Under the pieces are notes generated by a model. That model worked only from the letters and a program-made list of their open reading frames with translations, did not search any database and had not been told where the DNA came from. Positions 1 to 7,632 of a stretch of 22,899 bases of DNA are shown here, one piece after another. Positions within the stretch are counted from its first letter, which is position 1. The number at the start of each line of letters is the position of its first letter. A program made the translations under genes and the position numbers. This stretch comes from Puniceicoccales bacterium (GTDB lineage: Bacteria; Verrucomicrobiota; Verrucomicrobiia; Opitutales; JAIRKQ01): positions 1-22,899 of the forward strand of contig JAISBO010000078.1 in NCBI GenBank assembly GCA_031266155.1. The letters run 5' to 3'.

Positions 1-1
1 C

Positions 2-40
2 AAACAGATGCGAACTGCCACTGGCGATGAAATTATATAA
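2..40 (+). CDS. C-terminal tail of an upstream gene, probably rpsE (ribosomal protein S5)
   Basis: The first bases read in frame as KQMRTATGDEII followed by a TAA stop, ending 14 bases before rplO. In the conserved order the gene directly before rplO is rpmD (L30) or, where rpmD is missing, rpsE (S5). A short charged tail of this kind fits the end of S5 better than the end of L30, but twelve residues are too few to decide. The identity is inferred from position only. Confidence 0.4.
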   Translation, partial: KQMRTATGDEII

Positions 41-54
41 AAGGATTTTAACCA

Positions 55-510
55 ATGAAACTTAATGAATTGCCAAAGATTTTAGCCTACTCAAAAAATA
101 CCAAGCGGCGAGGTAAGGGGGTTGGTTCCGGCCAAGGGAAAACCGCGGGGCGAGGCCATAAGGGAGGCAAAGCCCGTGCTGGGTATAGCCCGGCACCATG
201 CTGCTGCGGCATTCCCTTTTACAGACACTTTCCAATTCGTGGTTTTTCCAATGAAAGTTTTCGAATACCATTTGCGATTGTGAGTTTACAAGACCTTGTC
301 GACCTTCAACTTGATACCATAGATAAGTCCTGCATGCAACGGCGGGGACTGATCAAAAACAGTGAAATTTTGGTCAAAGTTCTCGGTGGGATAACTCTTT
401 CTAAGTCAATTACGGTGATTGCCGATAAATTTTCTAGAAGTGCCATCGAAGCCATAGAGGGTGCGGGAGGGAAGGCCGTGACTTTGTTGGACGAATCACA
501 GAAAAAATAA
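55..510 (+). CDS. rplO: Large-subunit ribosomal protein uL15
   Basis: L15 is a late-assembling 50S protein that binds 23S rRNA. The 151 residues match the family length of about 145-150. The glycine/lysine-rich N-terminal arm (RRGKGVGSGQGKTAGRGHKG, residues 18-37) is the family hallmark, followed by the PFYRHFPIRGFSN segment and a globular C-terminal half ending in a GGKAVTL-like strand. An AAGGATT ribosome binding site lies 8 bases before the ATG. It sits between the probable rpsE tail and secY, the standard spc order. One oddity is three consecutive cysteines at residues 49-51, where most L15 proteins have a phenylalanine/glycine-rich stretch. Identification is secure. Confidence 0.96.
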   Translation: MKLNELPKILAYSKNTKRRGKGVGSGQGKTAGRGHKGGKARAGYSPAPCCCGIPFYRHFPIRGFSNESFRIPFAIVSLQDLVDLQLDTIDKSCMQRRGLIKNSEILVKVLGGITLSKSITVIADKFSRSAIEAIEGAGGKAVTLLDESQKK

Positions 511-522
511 TGACGACCTAAG

Positions 523-2022
523 ATGTTATCGGCTTTTGCAAATTGCTTTAAAATCACAGATCTGCGCAATAGGATTCTTGTTACGCTGGCCCTGTTGTTT
601 GTTGCCCGTGTTGGGGCCAGTATTCCATTGCCGGGCCTAGATCCATTGCCACTTACAAATTTCATGATGTCCAAAACATCTGCGTCAGGTGGAATAATGG
701 ACCTCTACAACATGTTCACGGGAGGAGCTCTGTTAAAAGGAGCCATATTTGGGCTTGGTATCATGCCCTACATAAGTGCGTCCATCATCATGCAACTTCT
801 AGGGGCCATAAATCCAGCGTTGGCCAGATTGCAGCACGAGGGAGAAGTGGGTAGACAAAAAATAGCACAGTATACCCGCTATTTGACGGTCGTTGTTTGT
901 TTGATCCAGGGATGGCTGTTGGTTATGGCCCTGGCAAATTATCCCGATAAGCTTTTTTATGGATTTAATGCCAATCAGTATGGCAGTATTATCATAAAAG
1001 ATGGCGTGTCGTTTTTCATAACGTCAACAATATTTTTGACAACAGGCACGTTGATTTTGGTCTGGATTGGAGAACAAATTTCCCAGGTTGGCATAGGGAA
1101 TGGCATTTCTCTGCTCATAGCTGGAGGGATCTTGTCCTCAATGCCTGGGGCTATCATCCAAGCGGTCAAAATGTTCAAAGTCTCTGCAGGAATGCCAAAA
1201 ATTTTCGGCCTGTGGCATGGGATACTAATGCTAACGCTGTTAATTTCAGTGGTGGCTTTTATGATATCTGTTGCCCAGGCGGACAGGAAAATCCCAGTAC
1301 AGTATGTTTCCCGCATAGTTGGACGTAAAATGTACGCGGGGCAATCCTCCTATCTCCCCCTAAAAATCAACTACTCCGGGGTCATGCCGGTAATTTTTGC
1401 AAGTGCCATATTGCTCTTTCCCCAACAAATCTTTGCCTATGTAGGAGCTGCAACGGGCATAAGGTTTTTCCAAAAAGCTTCCATGGTTTTGAGCCATGGC
1501 TCAACCACCTATTACATTTTATATGGCTTGCTCATTTTGTGTTTCAGCTATTTTTGGGTATCAATAATGTTTCGACCTACCCAAATAGCGGATGAATTGA
1601 AGAAGAATGGCGGATATATTCCAGGGATTAAACCGGGAGATGCCACGGCAACATTTTTAGACTTTGTCATGACCCGCCTGACGTTTGCAGGAGCGGTATT
1701 TCTGACAGCAGTAGCACTATTGCCAGACCTGTTGTTTTTTTCGTTCGGCATTTCCTATTCCATCGCTTTATTCTTTGGGGGGACGGGGACGTTAATTTCC
1801 GTAGGCGTTGTCCTCGACACTTTGAAGCAAATAGAAGGACATCTGTTGCAAAAAAATTATGACGGCTTTCTAAAAAAGATAAAGGTTCGGACGAACAGTA
1901 AAATTGAATCTCCGGACAATGTTTCCAAGACTCGCAGGGTTATCTATATTGCCATGGCCGTCCTACTGGGAATAATTATTACGTGGCTTGTTGTCTGCCA
2001 TGGGAAGGGACATTGCAGATGA
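523..2022 (+). CDS. secY: Protein translocase subunit SecY, with an extra C-terminal membrane segment
   Basis: SecY forms the protein-conducting channel of the inner membrane with SecE and SecG, and is driven by SecA or the ribosome. Recognisable segments are the plug/TM2 region (GIMPYISASIIMQLL), the RLQHEGEVGRQKI loop, GNGISLLI, the QYVSRIVGRKMYAGQSSYLP cytoplasmic loop and FRPTQIADELKKNGGYIPGI. The protein has 499 residues against about 435 in E. coli. Part of the excess is a C-terminal linker (NSKIESPDNVSKTRR) followed by a strongly hydrophobic stretch at about residues 473-491, after the usual ten membrane segments. The stop codon overlaps the map start (ATGA), which indicates translational coupling. 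Identification is secure; the eleventh segment is my reading of hydrophobicity. Confidence 0.96.
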   Translation: MLSAFANCFKITDLRNRILVTLALLFVARVGASIPLPGLDPLPLTNFMMSKTSASGGIMDLYNMFTGGALLKGAIFGLGIMPYISASIIMQLLGAINPALARLQHEGEVGRQKIAQYTRYLTVVVCLIQGWLLVMALANYPDKLFYGFNANQYGSIIIKDGVSFFITSTIFLTTGTLILVWIGEQISQVGIGNGISLLIAGGILSSMPGAIIQAVKMFKVSAGMPKIFGLWHGILMLTLLISVVAFMISVAQADRKIPVQYVSRIVGRKMYAGQSSYLPLKINYSGVMPVIFASAILLFPQQIFAYVGAATGIRFFQKASMVLSHGSTTYYILYGLLILCFSYFWVSIMFRPTQIADELKKNGGYIPGIKPGDATATFLDFVMTRLTFAGAVFLTAVALLPDLLFFSFGISYSIALFFGGTGTLISVGVVLDTLKQIEGHLLQKNYDGFLKKIKVRTNSKIESPDNVSKTRRVIYIAMAVLLGIIITWLVVCHGKGHCR

Positions 2023-2789
2023 TTACGATAAAAACAGAGGATGAGATCGTAAAAATGCGTTCGGCCTGTGCGGTAGCTGCTAAAATTTTACGTGCAATGG
2101 CTGAATATGCTGACGTGGGGGTTAGCACCTATGATTTGGATTGTTTTGGGCGGGACCTAATGATGGAACTCGGAGCTCAAAGTGCTAGTTTTCAATATCA
2201 TCCCGGCGGTAAAACTCCATACCCGGCCTATTCTTGTATTTCCCTAAATGACGAAGTTGTCCATGGTATCCCTTCCAAAAGTGTATTCTTGAAAGATGGG
2301 GATATAGTCAGCATAGATGTTGCCGTATTTTACAACGGATATGTCGGGGATAATACGAAGACCGTGCGCATAGGTAATGTTTCGAAGGAAGTGGATCGAT
2401 TTGTTAGGGTAGCCGAAGAAGCTCTGGATCTTGGCATTGCCCAGGCGATTGCTGGCAACAGGGTCGGAGACATTTCCCACGCCATAGAAAAACATGCAAA
2501 AAAAAACAGGTACGGAATTTTGAGGGATTTTGTAGGCCATGGAGTCGGCAAAAACATGCATGAAGATCCACAAATTCCAAACTTCGGCCCTCCCGGGAAG
2601 GGACCAGTTCTGAAGCCCGGAATGACATTGGCCTTAGAACCGATGTTGACTTTTGGTAATGAAAAGGTTTTCACCGCCGACGATGGTTGGACGGTTAAAA
2701 CTGTGGACGGAAAACTAGCCGTTCATTGTGAACATACAATTTTAGTTACCGAGACTTTGCCAGAAATCTTGACTTTAGATAAAAAATGA
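2019..2789 (+). CDS. map: Type I methionine aminopeptidase
   Basis: This enzyme removes the initiator methionine from nascent proteins. The chosen start gives 256 residues beginning MITIKTEDEIVKMR, the usual type I N-terminus. It overlaps the secY stop as ATGA and has a GGGAAGGGA ribosome binding site 8 bases upstream. An in-frame ATG at 1983 would add residues that only mirror the secY coding sequence in another frame. The five metal ligands are visible: D100, D111, H174, E207 and E239, with the substrate histidine H82 in VVHGIP. The GHGVGKNMHEDPQIPNFG and LEPML motifs are typical. The secY-map order is classical, but neither infA nor rpmJ follows. Confidence 0.96.
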   Translation: MITIKTEDEIVKMRSACAVAAKILRAMAEYADVGVSTYDLDCFGRDLMMELGAQSASFQYHPGGKTPYPAYSCISLNDEVVHGIPSKSVFLKDGDIVSIDVAVFYNGYVGDNTKTVRIGNVSKEVDRFVRVAEEALDLGIAQAIAGNRVGDISHAIEKHAKKNRYGILRDFVGHGVGKNMHEDPQIPNFGPPGKGPVLKPGMTLALEPMLTFGNEKVFTADDGWTVKTVDGKLAVHCEHTILVTETLPEILTLDKK

Positions 2790-2831
2790 TTTTGGAATTC
2801 GATTTGTTAAAAATTTTAATGGTAAGAAATT

Positions 2832-3212
2832 ATGCCTCGTATTTTAGGAGTTGACGTACCCGATAGTAAAAAAGTCGGCTATGCATTACAGTATATTCAA
2901 GGAATAGGTCCTGCGCGTGCGGCAATGATATTGGAAGCAACAGGGATTGTTACCGATATGCGTGCCCGTGAATTGAACGAAGAGCATATCAATAAGATTA
3001 CTTCTTTTATCAATTCCGCCGGATGGAAAATAGAAGGTGACCTGCGCAGGGAAATTGTAGCAAACTTAAAAAGATTGCAGGCGATAAAGTGCTACCGTGG
3101 GTTGAGACATTACAAAGGATTGCCGGTGAGGGGGCAGAGAACGTCAACGAATGCACGTACCAGAAAAGGTGCTCGTAAGACGGTTGGAGTTATGAAAAAA
3201 GAAACAAAATGA
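2832..3212 (+). CDS. rpsM: Small-subunit ribosomal protein uS13
   Basis: S13 sits in the head of the 30S subunit, where it contacts the P-site tRNA and the B1 bridges. The 126 residues begin PRILGVDVPDSKKVGYALQY and include the IQGIGP helix-hairpin motif. The C-terminal tail holds the RGLRHYKGLPVRGQRT and NARTRKG blocks that reach the tRNA. There is only a weak ribosome binding site (TAAGAAATT), as with several neighbours. It is the first gene of the alpha-operon order rpsM-rpsK-rpsD-rpoA-rplQ. The 42-base gap after map contains no infA or rpmJ. Confidence 0.96.
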   Translation: MPRILGVDVPDSKKVGYALQYIQGIGPARAAMILEATGIVTDMRARELNEEHINKITSFINSAGWKIEGDLRREIVANLKRLQAIKCYRGLRHYKGLPVRGQRTSTNARTRKGARKTVGVMKKETK

Positions 3213-3235
3213 TTGGAATAAAAGGATTTAGGTAA

Positions 3236-3703
3236 ATGAGCGAAGACAAAGACAATGAGGCAAAAGTTGCTACCACGGAAGAAAAAAGCGAAAAGGCTGC
3301 TTCCCTATTCGACGATGTTGTTGATACAACGGTAAGAAAAGCAAAAAAATGTAAAAACATTACCAAGGGAATTTGTAATATTTTGGCTACGTTTAACAAC
3401 ACGAAGGTATCCTTTGCAAGCCCAAATGGCAACATAATTTCATGGGCTAGTGCGGGGAAATGTAATTTTCGTGGATCTAGAAAATCGACGGCCTATGCGG
3501 CACAAATGGCCGTACAAGATGCCGGTAAAACGGCAATGTCTCACGGGATGAAAGAGGTTAGCATAAAGGTCAAGGGGCCTGGTATGGGGCGTGATGCTGC
3601 GATTAGGACGGTTCAAGCATTGGGGCTCATAATCGATGAAATTATTGATGTCACACCGATTCCCCACAATGGATGTCGTCCAAGAAAAGTAAGAAGGCCT
3701 TAA
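3236..3703 (+). CDS. rpsK: Small-subunit ribosomal protein uS11 with an acidic N-terminal extension
   Basis: S11 lies on the 30S platform near the mRNA exit and Shine-Dalgarno helix. The core starts around residue 44 (GICNILATFNNTKVSF) and contains GNIISWASAG, FRGSRKSTAYAAQ, KGPGMGRDAAIR and the C-terminal VTPIPHNGCRPRKVRRP signature. The protein has 155 residues, whereas S11 is usually near 129. The surplus is an N-terminal arm of roughly 30 residues rich in Glu, Asp and Lys. The ATG follows an AGGATTTAGG ribosome binding site. The extension probably reflects the lineage; I cannot test that here. Confidence 0.96.
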   Translation: MSEDKDNEAKVATTEEKSEKAASLFDDVVDTTVRKAKKCKNITKGICNILATFNNTKVSFASPNGNIISWASAGKCNFRGSRKSTAYAAQMAVQDAGKTAMSHGMKEVSIKVKGPGMGRDAAIRTVQALGLIIDEIIDVTPIPHNGCRPRKVRRP

Positions 3704-3731
3704 CCTTCGAAACATTAGGAGTTTTTTATTT

Positions 3732-4340
3732 ATGGCAAGATATATAGGTCCAAGGGCCAGAATCAATCGAAGATTTGCAGTGTCGGTTTTCCCTCCTGGG
3801 AATGCGGAGGAGAGAAAGCCGTATATTCCCGGAATGCATGGGCCTCGTTTGCGTCGCAAGGTTTCAGATTATTCGATTGGGCTTATGGAAAAACAAAAAG
3901 TTCGCTATATGTATGGTCTAACGGAGAAACAATTTCGGCTATATTTTAAGATTGCCAAAGGCCGACCTGGGATCACGGGGGTTGCTTTCTTGAAATTGCT
4001 CGAGATGAGGTTGGATAATGTTGTTTACAATTTTGGAATTGCGAGGAGCCGTGCCGCAGCCAGGCAATTTGTTACCCATGGCCATGTGCGTGTAAATGGG
4101 AAAAAAGTTAATATTCCGAGCTATATTTGCAAGGCTGGTGAGGTTGTAGAAATTGCCGAAAGGTCTTCTTCCCGTCAAATTGTTGTGCGTAATTGCGAAT
4201 TAAACCGTGCCCGCAGTGTTCCCGCATGGCTTGAATTCAATTCAGCATTGTTGCGTGGTATGGTAAACCGTGAGCCAGAGCGTGAGGAAATTTCGCAGGA
4301 AATAAATGAACAACTCATCGTTGAATTTTATAGTCGTTAA
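3732..4340 (+). CDS. rpsD: Small-subunit ribosomal protein uS4
   Basis: S4 is a primary 16S rRNA binding protein that nucleates assembly of the 30S body. At 202 residues it has the usual length. Landmarks are the N-terminal RYIGPRARINRRF, the KVRYMYGLTEKQFRLYF helix, LLEMRLDNVVYNFGIA, and the S4 RNA-binding fold ARQFVTHGHVRVNGKKVNIPS. The N-terminal region lacks a four-cysteine zinc motif, so this is a zinc-free S4 type. The ribosome binding site is ATTAGGAG, about 11 bases before the ATG. It lies between rpsK and rpoA as in most bacteria. Confidence 0.96.
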   Translation: MARYIGPRARINRRFAVSVFPPGNAEERKPYIPGMHGPRLRRKVSDYSIGLMEKQKVRYMYGLTEKQFRLYFKIAKGRPGITGVAFLKLLEMRLDNVVYNFGIARSRAAARQFVTHGHVRVNGKKVNIPSYICKAGEVVEIAERSSSRQIVVRNCELNRARSVPAWLEFNSALLRGMVNREPEREEISQEINEQLIVEFYSR

Positions 4341-4364
4341 TTTTTAGTTTTTTGGAAAATTTTT

Positions 4365-5348
4365 ATGAAGGTGTTGCATCAATTTGAATTGCCTGATAAG
4401 CTGTACAAGGTTGAACAAACTGCGACAGATACCTATGCTATGTTTGTTGCCGAGCCGTTTGAGGCGGGTTTCGCCCATAGCCTTGGCAATGCATTGCGCA
4501 GGATTCTATTGAGTTCCATCGAGGGGGCTGCGGTAGTTGCTGTTACGATAGACGGCGTTAGCCATGAGTTTCAAAGCGTTCCTGGCATAAAAGAAGATAT
4601 CACAGATATCATTCTGAATATAAAGAGGATTTTATTCAAAAAAGAAGGCAACGAGCCACTTATTCTCACCATTGACGTTAATCGCGAAGGGCTCGTGCTT
4701 GCTAGCGATATCGTCGGCGATGGGACATTTGAAATTTTAAATCCGGATCAAATCATTTGCACCTTGGATAAAAAACAAAAATTTACAGCACAGCTTGAAT
4801 TGCGGGTTGGTCGTGGGTACTTTCTTGGATCGCAACATGAGCGGCGAATGGAAATAGGACTTCTTCCTGTGGATGCGTTGTTCAGTCCGGTTACCCTTGC
4901 CAAGTATACCGTCGAAGATACCCGTGTTGGTCAGATCACAGACTATGATAAGTTGGTTTTGGAAATTTGGACCGACGGAAGAATTACACCTTCCGAAGCT
5001 CTTAAAGAGGCTGCCACCGTTTTACGAAGACATTTGGATGTATTCGATACAGCCGCTGCGGGTGATATAGCCTTTGAAGATGCTAGCAAGGAATCCGATG
5101 ATGACCAAAACCGGCTCCACAAGCTTCTTAACATGAGCGTCAATGAGATTGAATTATCCGTCCGCGCTGCCAATTGTCTAAATAATGCTAATATTATGAC
5201 GGTCGGTGAGTTGGTTATGAAGACGGAAGCTGAAATGTTGAAATATAGAAATTTTGGTAAAAAATCTTTGAATGAGATCAAAGAAAAAATGGAGGAGATT
5301 GGGCTTTCGCTCGGGATGAAAGTAGAAGAGCGTTTACTGGAGAGGTAA
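4365..5348 (+). CDS. rpoA: RNA polymerase alpha subunit
   Basis: The alpha dimer scaffolds core RNA polymerase assembly, and its C-terminal domain binds UP elements and activators. The 327 residues match the family. The N-terminal domain shows the dimer-interface motif FAHSLGNALRRILLSSIEG and GVSHEFQSVPGIKEDITDI. A linker rich in Asp and Ser (DASKESDDDQNRL) leads to the C-terminal domain (LNMSVNEIELSVRAANCL, NIMTVGEL, NFGKKSLNEIKEKM). No clear ribosome binding site precedes the ATG; the leader is T-rich. It is co-oriented with rpsD upstream and rplQ downstream. Confidence 0.97.
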   Translation: MKVLHQFELPDKLYKVEQTATDTYAMFVAEPFEAGFAHSLGNALRRILLSSIEGAAVVAVTIDGVSHEFQSVPGIKEDITDIILNIKRILFKKEGNEPLILTIDVNREGLVLASDIVGDGTFEILNPDQIICTLDKKQKFTAQLELRVGRGYFLGSQHERRMEIGLLPVDALFSPVTLAKYTVEDTRVGQITDYDKLVLEIWTDGRITPSEALKEAATVLRRHLDVFDTAAAGDIAFEDASKESDDDQNRLHKLLNMSVNEIELSVRAANCLNNANIMTVGELVMKTEAEMLKYRNFGKKSLNEIKEKMEEIGLSLGMKVEERLLER

Positions 5349-5380
5349 GAATTTGATTTTAATATAGCTTTAAGGAGAAG

Positions 5381-5959
5381 ATGCGTCACGGAAAACATAG
5401 ATTTTTATTGGGTTGTACGAAAGAACATCGCGAAGCCCTGATGGCAAACTTGGCATCAGCGTTGTTGCGCCACGGGAAAATAGAAACCACTTTAGCAAAA
5501 GCCAAAGCATTGCGTCCCTTCGTCGAAAAAATAATCACAATGGCTAAAAAAGCCCATCTGGCAGAAGATTCAGCCCAAAAGTTACATTACCGCCGCTTAG
5601 CAATCGCTCGGATAAAAGATGAAGATGCTGTGGCCACCTTGTTCAATGATAGGGCGAGTGAATTTATTAAAAGAAATGGTGGATTTTCGCGGATTTATAA
5701 GCTCATGCCGCGAACGGGTGATGCTGCTAAAATGGCTATTATAGAGTTGGTTCTGGGTGATGATGTTGGCTATGCTAAGTCGAAGAAACGAAATGCTGCA
5801 AAAGCAAAAAAGTCTACTCCGCCTAATGCTGAAAAGGCAAAGGAATCTACTTCGCCAAAAAGACCCAAGCGAAAACAAAAGGTAGTTGCCGGTACAGTTG
5901 AGGCAGAAACAACTACCACGCCCGACCAAAGTATGCCAGAAACCGCCACCACCGAGTAA
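5381..5959 (+). CDS. rplQ: Large-subunit ribosomal protein bL17 with a long basic C-terminal tail
   Basis: L17 lies near the peptide exit tunnel of the 50S subunit. The core is residues 1 to about 128: MRHGKHRFLLGCTKEHREAL, NLASALLRHGKIETTLAKAK, RPFVEKIITMAKK, FIKRNGGFSRIYKL and RTGDAAKMAIIEL. The protein is 192 residues long; a tail of about 64 residues follows the core. The tail begins with lysine/alanine/proline blocks (KAKKSTPP, AEKAKEST, RPKRKQK) and ends in a Thr/Glu-rich segment. It is probably disordered. AAGGAG lies 3 bases before the ATG. It is the last gene of the ribosomal supercluster here. Confidence 0.95.
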   Translation: MRHGKHRFLLGCTKEHREALMANLASALLRHGKIETTLAKAKALRPFVEKIITMAKKAHLAEDSAQKLHYRRLAIARIKDEDAVATLFNDRASEFIKRNGGFSRIYKLMPRTGDAAKMAIIELVLGDDVGYAKSKKRNAAKAKKSTPPNAEKAKESTSPKRPKRKQKVVAGTVEAETTTTPDQSMPETATTE

Positions 5960-6266
5960 GAACAAACAAAATTGTATGATTTTTTGTGATTTTTCTTTGT
6001 TTTTATCAAGTGGTGCCATTGTTTTGGCATTGTTGATAATGGAAGTTGGGGAAAAGGCATTATATCTAAGAGGAAATAATCGGCTGTTTTGGTGTAAAAA
6101 GTGTGGGGGGTTTTATCTAAACAAATCGGATATTGAAATTTGCGAATGTCCAACCTGTGGGGCAAAAAACACCAAATTATCATTTTAAAACAGAATGATG
6201 TGCGTACCTTGACTTTTTAAAATAGAGCGAATTGTTTTTATTTGTGGCATTAGGTTGTTTTAGCCA
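5960..6266 (+). other. Spacer between rplQ and glmM
   Basis: About 307 bases separate the two confident genes. Apart from the possible zinc-ribbon gene I see AT-rich sequence with no convincing terminator or RNA gene. A TTGACT hexamer occurs near 6209 but no -10 box sits at the right distance. Confidence 0.4.
6039..6188 (+). CDS. Possible small zinc-ribbon protein
   Basis: A 49-codon reading frame encodes two CxxC knuckles, CKKCGG at residues 19-24 and CPTCGA at about residues 38-43, separated by 15 residues. This spacing suits a rubredoxin-like or transcription-factor-like zinc ribbon that binds one zinc ion. The sequence is not one I recognise. No good ribosome binding site precedes the ATG. 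The frame stays open upstream, and an ATG at 5976 would add a hydrophobic stretch (FSLFLSSGAIVLALLI) that could make a membrane-anchored form. It lies between rplQ and glmM on the same strand. The regular cysteine pairs argue for a real gene; the poor start argues against. Confidence 0.45.
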   Translation: MEVGEKALYLRGNNRLFWCKKCGGFYLNKSDIEICECPTCGAKNTKLSF

Positions 6267-7628
6267 ATGAAATATTTTGGAACAGATGGCATAAGGGGAA
6301 AATTTGGAACAGGTCCAATCTGTGAAGAATTTTTTCGTAGATTGGCAAATGCGATTGAGCGGTTTGTAACCAAAAAACACAATAGAAAAGGTTTTTCCGT
6401 TTGTGTGGGGCGAGATACTCGAAAATCAGGGATTGTGTTGCAAAAAGCGTTTATCGGAGGATTTTCAAAGGACGTCAAAGTATTTGATTGCGGCATTTTA
6501 CCAACACCGGCCATTTCAAAAATGGCACTATATACCAAATCGGACATTGGCATTGCAATTACCGCATCTCACAACCCGGCAAGTGATAACGGTATAAAAT
6601 TTTTCAATGCAAGGGGGGAAAAATTTACGGTCACGGAAGAAGAAGAATTGGAGCAAATACTAGAAAATATTGCAAACGTTTCCTCCCAAGGGCCGCAAGT
6701 AATAGAGTTTCATGGTGAAGCAAAACAAAATTATTGTAGCCAATACGAAAATTTTTTGCCAACTGGAGCACTCTCCAAAACGATAATCGCTTTGGATTCT
6801 GCCAATGGCGCAACCCATGAAGTGGCAAAAGAAATCTTCGAACGTTTCGGAGCCCAGGTAATCCAGACAGGGAACCACCCGAATGGAGAAAATATAAATG
6901 ATGCTTGTGGCACTGAACACCCCGAAGCCTTGGCAACTTTAATGCAACAAATGCCAGCTGCCATTGGAATTGCCCACGATGGAGATGGAGATCGGATAGT
7001 AATTTTCGATGAAATGGGAGAAAAAATTAACGGAGATGTTCTCCTGGGTATTGTGGCAGGGCACCTATTAGCAACCGATGCGTTGCCGAATAGGTCAATT
7101 GTAGTCACAATCCAAAGCAATTTGGGGCTCGACAAATATTTACAAGCCATGGGCATAAATGTCCTTCGGTGCGATGTCGGAGACAGAAATGTTTATCAAA
7201 CGATGATACAAAATAACTGTTATTTTGGAGGGGAGGATTCCGGGCATTTAATTTTTAGAAAAATTTCTCCCATTGGGGATGGTATCGCGGCAGCATTGCT
7301 TGTGTTAGACATTATCGCCAGGAATAATACCAAGTTGTCCGAACTAAAAACAAAGATTGCCTTATTTCCTCAAAAATCTTTTAATGTGTCCGTGAATGAT
7401 AAGGTGCCACTTTCGGATATTAAAGGTCTGGAGGAGGATATTGAGAAAATAAATTCAAAATTACCGCCTCCTCACCGCGTATTAGTTCGATACTCTGGGA
7501 CCGAGTCAAAGCTACGAGTATTGGTTGAAGCACCGAATCAGGAACTAGTCGACGATGCTTGGAAAGACTTGAAAAGATCTATAATTGATCGCATAACGGA
7601 TAATGGAATTTCAGCTTCAATTTTGTAA
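6267..7628 (+). CDS. glmM: Phosphoglucosamine mutase
   Basis: GlmM converts glucosamine-6-phosphate to glucosamine-1-phosphate on the way to UDP-GlcNAc, the precursor of peptidoglycan and lipid A. All four signature loops of the alpha-D-phosphohexomutase family are present: the phosphoserine loop ITASHNP with S101, the magnesium loop DGDGDR (238-243), the sugar-specificity loop GGEDSGH (321-327) and the phosphate-binding loop RYSGTES (408-414). The GEDSG form and the YFGTDGIRG N-terminus favour GlmM over ManB/Pgm. The 453 residues match the family. The following TPR gene begins 4 bases after its stop or overlaps it, so the two are likely co-transcribed. Confidence 0.95.
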   Translation: MKYFGTDGIRGKFGTGPICEEFFRRLANAIERFVTKKHNRKGFSVCVGRDTRKSGIVLQKAFIGGFSKDVKVFDCGILPTPAISKMALYTKSDIGIAITASHNPASDNGIKFFNARGEKFTVTEEEELEQILENIANVSSQGPQVIEFHGEAKQNYCSQYENFLPTGALSKTIIALDSANGATHEVAKEIFERFGAQVIQTGNHPNGENINDACGTEHPEALATLMQQMPAAIGIAHDGDGDRIVIFDEMGEKINGDVLLGIVAGHLLATDALPNRSIVVTIQSNLGLDKYLQAMGINVLRCDVGDRNVYQTMIQNNCYFGGEDSGHLIFRKISPIGDGIAAALLVLDIIARNNTKLSELKTKIALFPQKSFNVSVNDKVPLSDIKGLEEDIEKINSKLPPPHRVLVRYSGTESKLRVLVEAPNQELVDDAWKDLKRSIIDRITDNGISASIL

Positions 7629-7632
7629 AATC

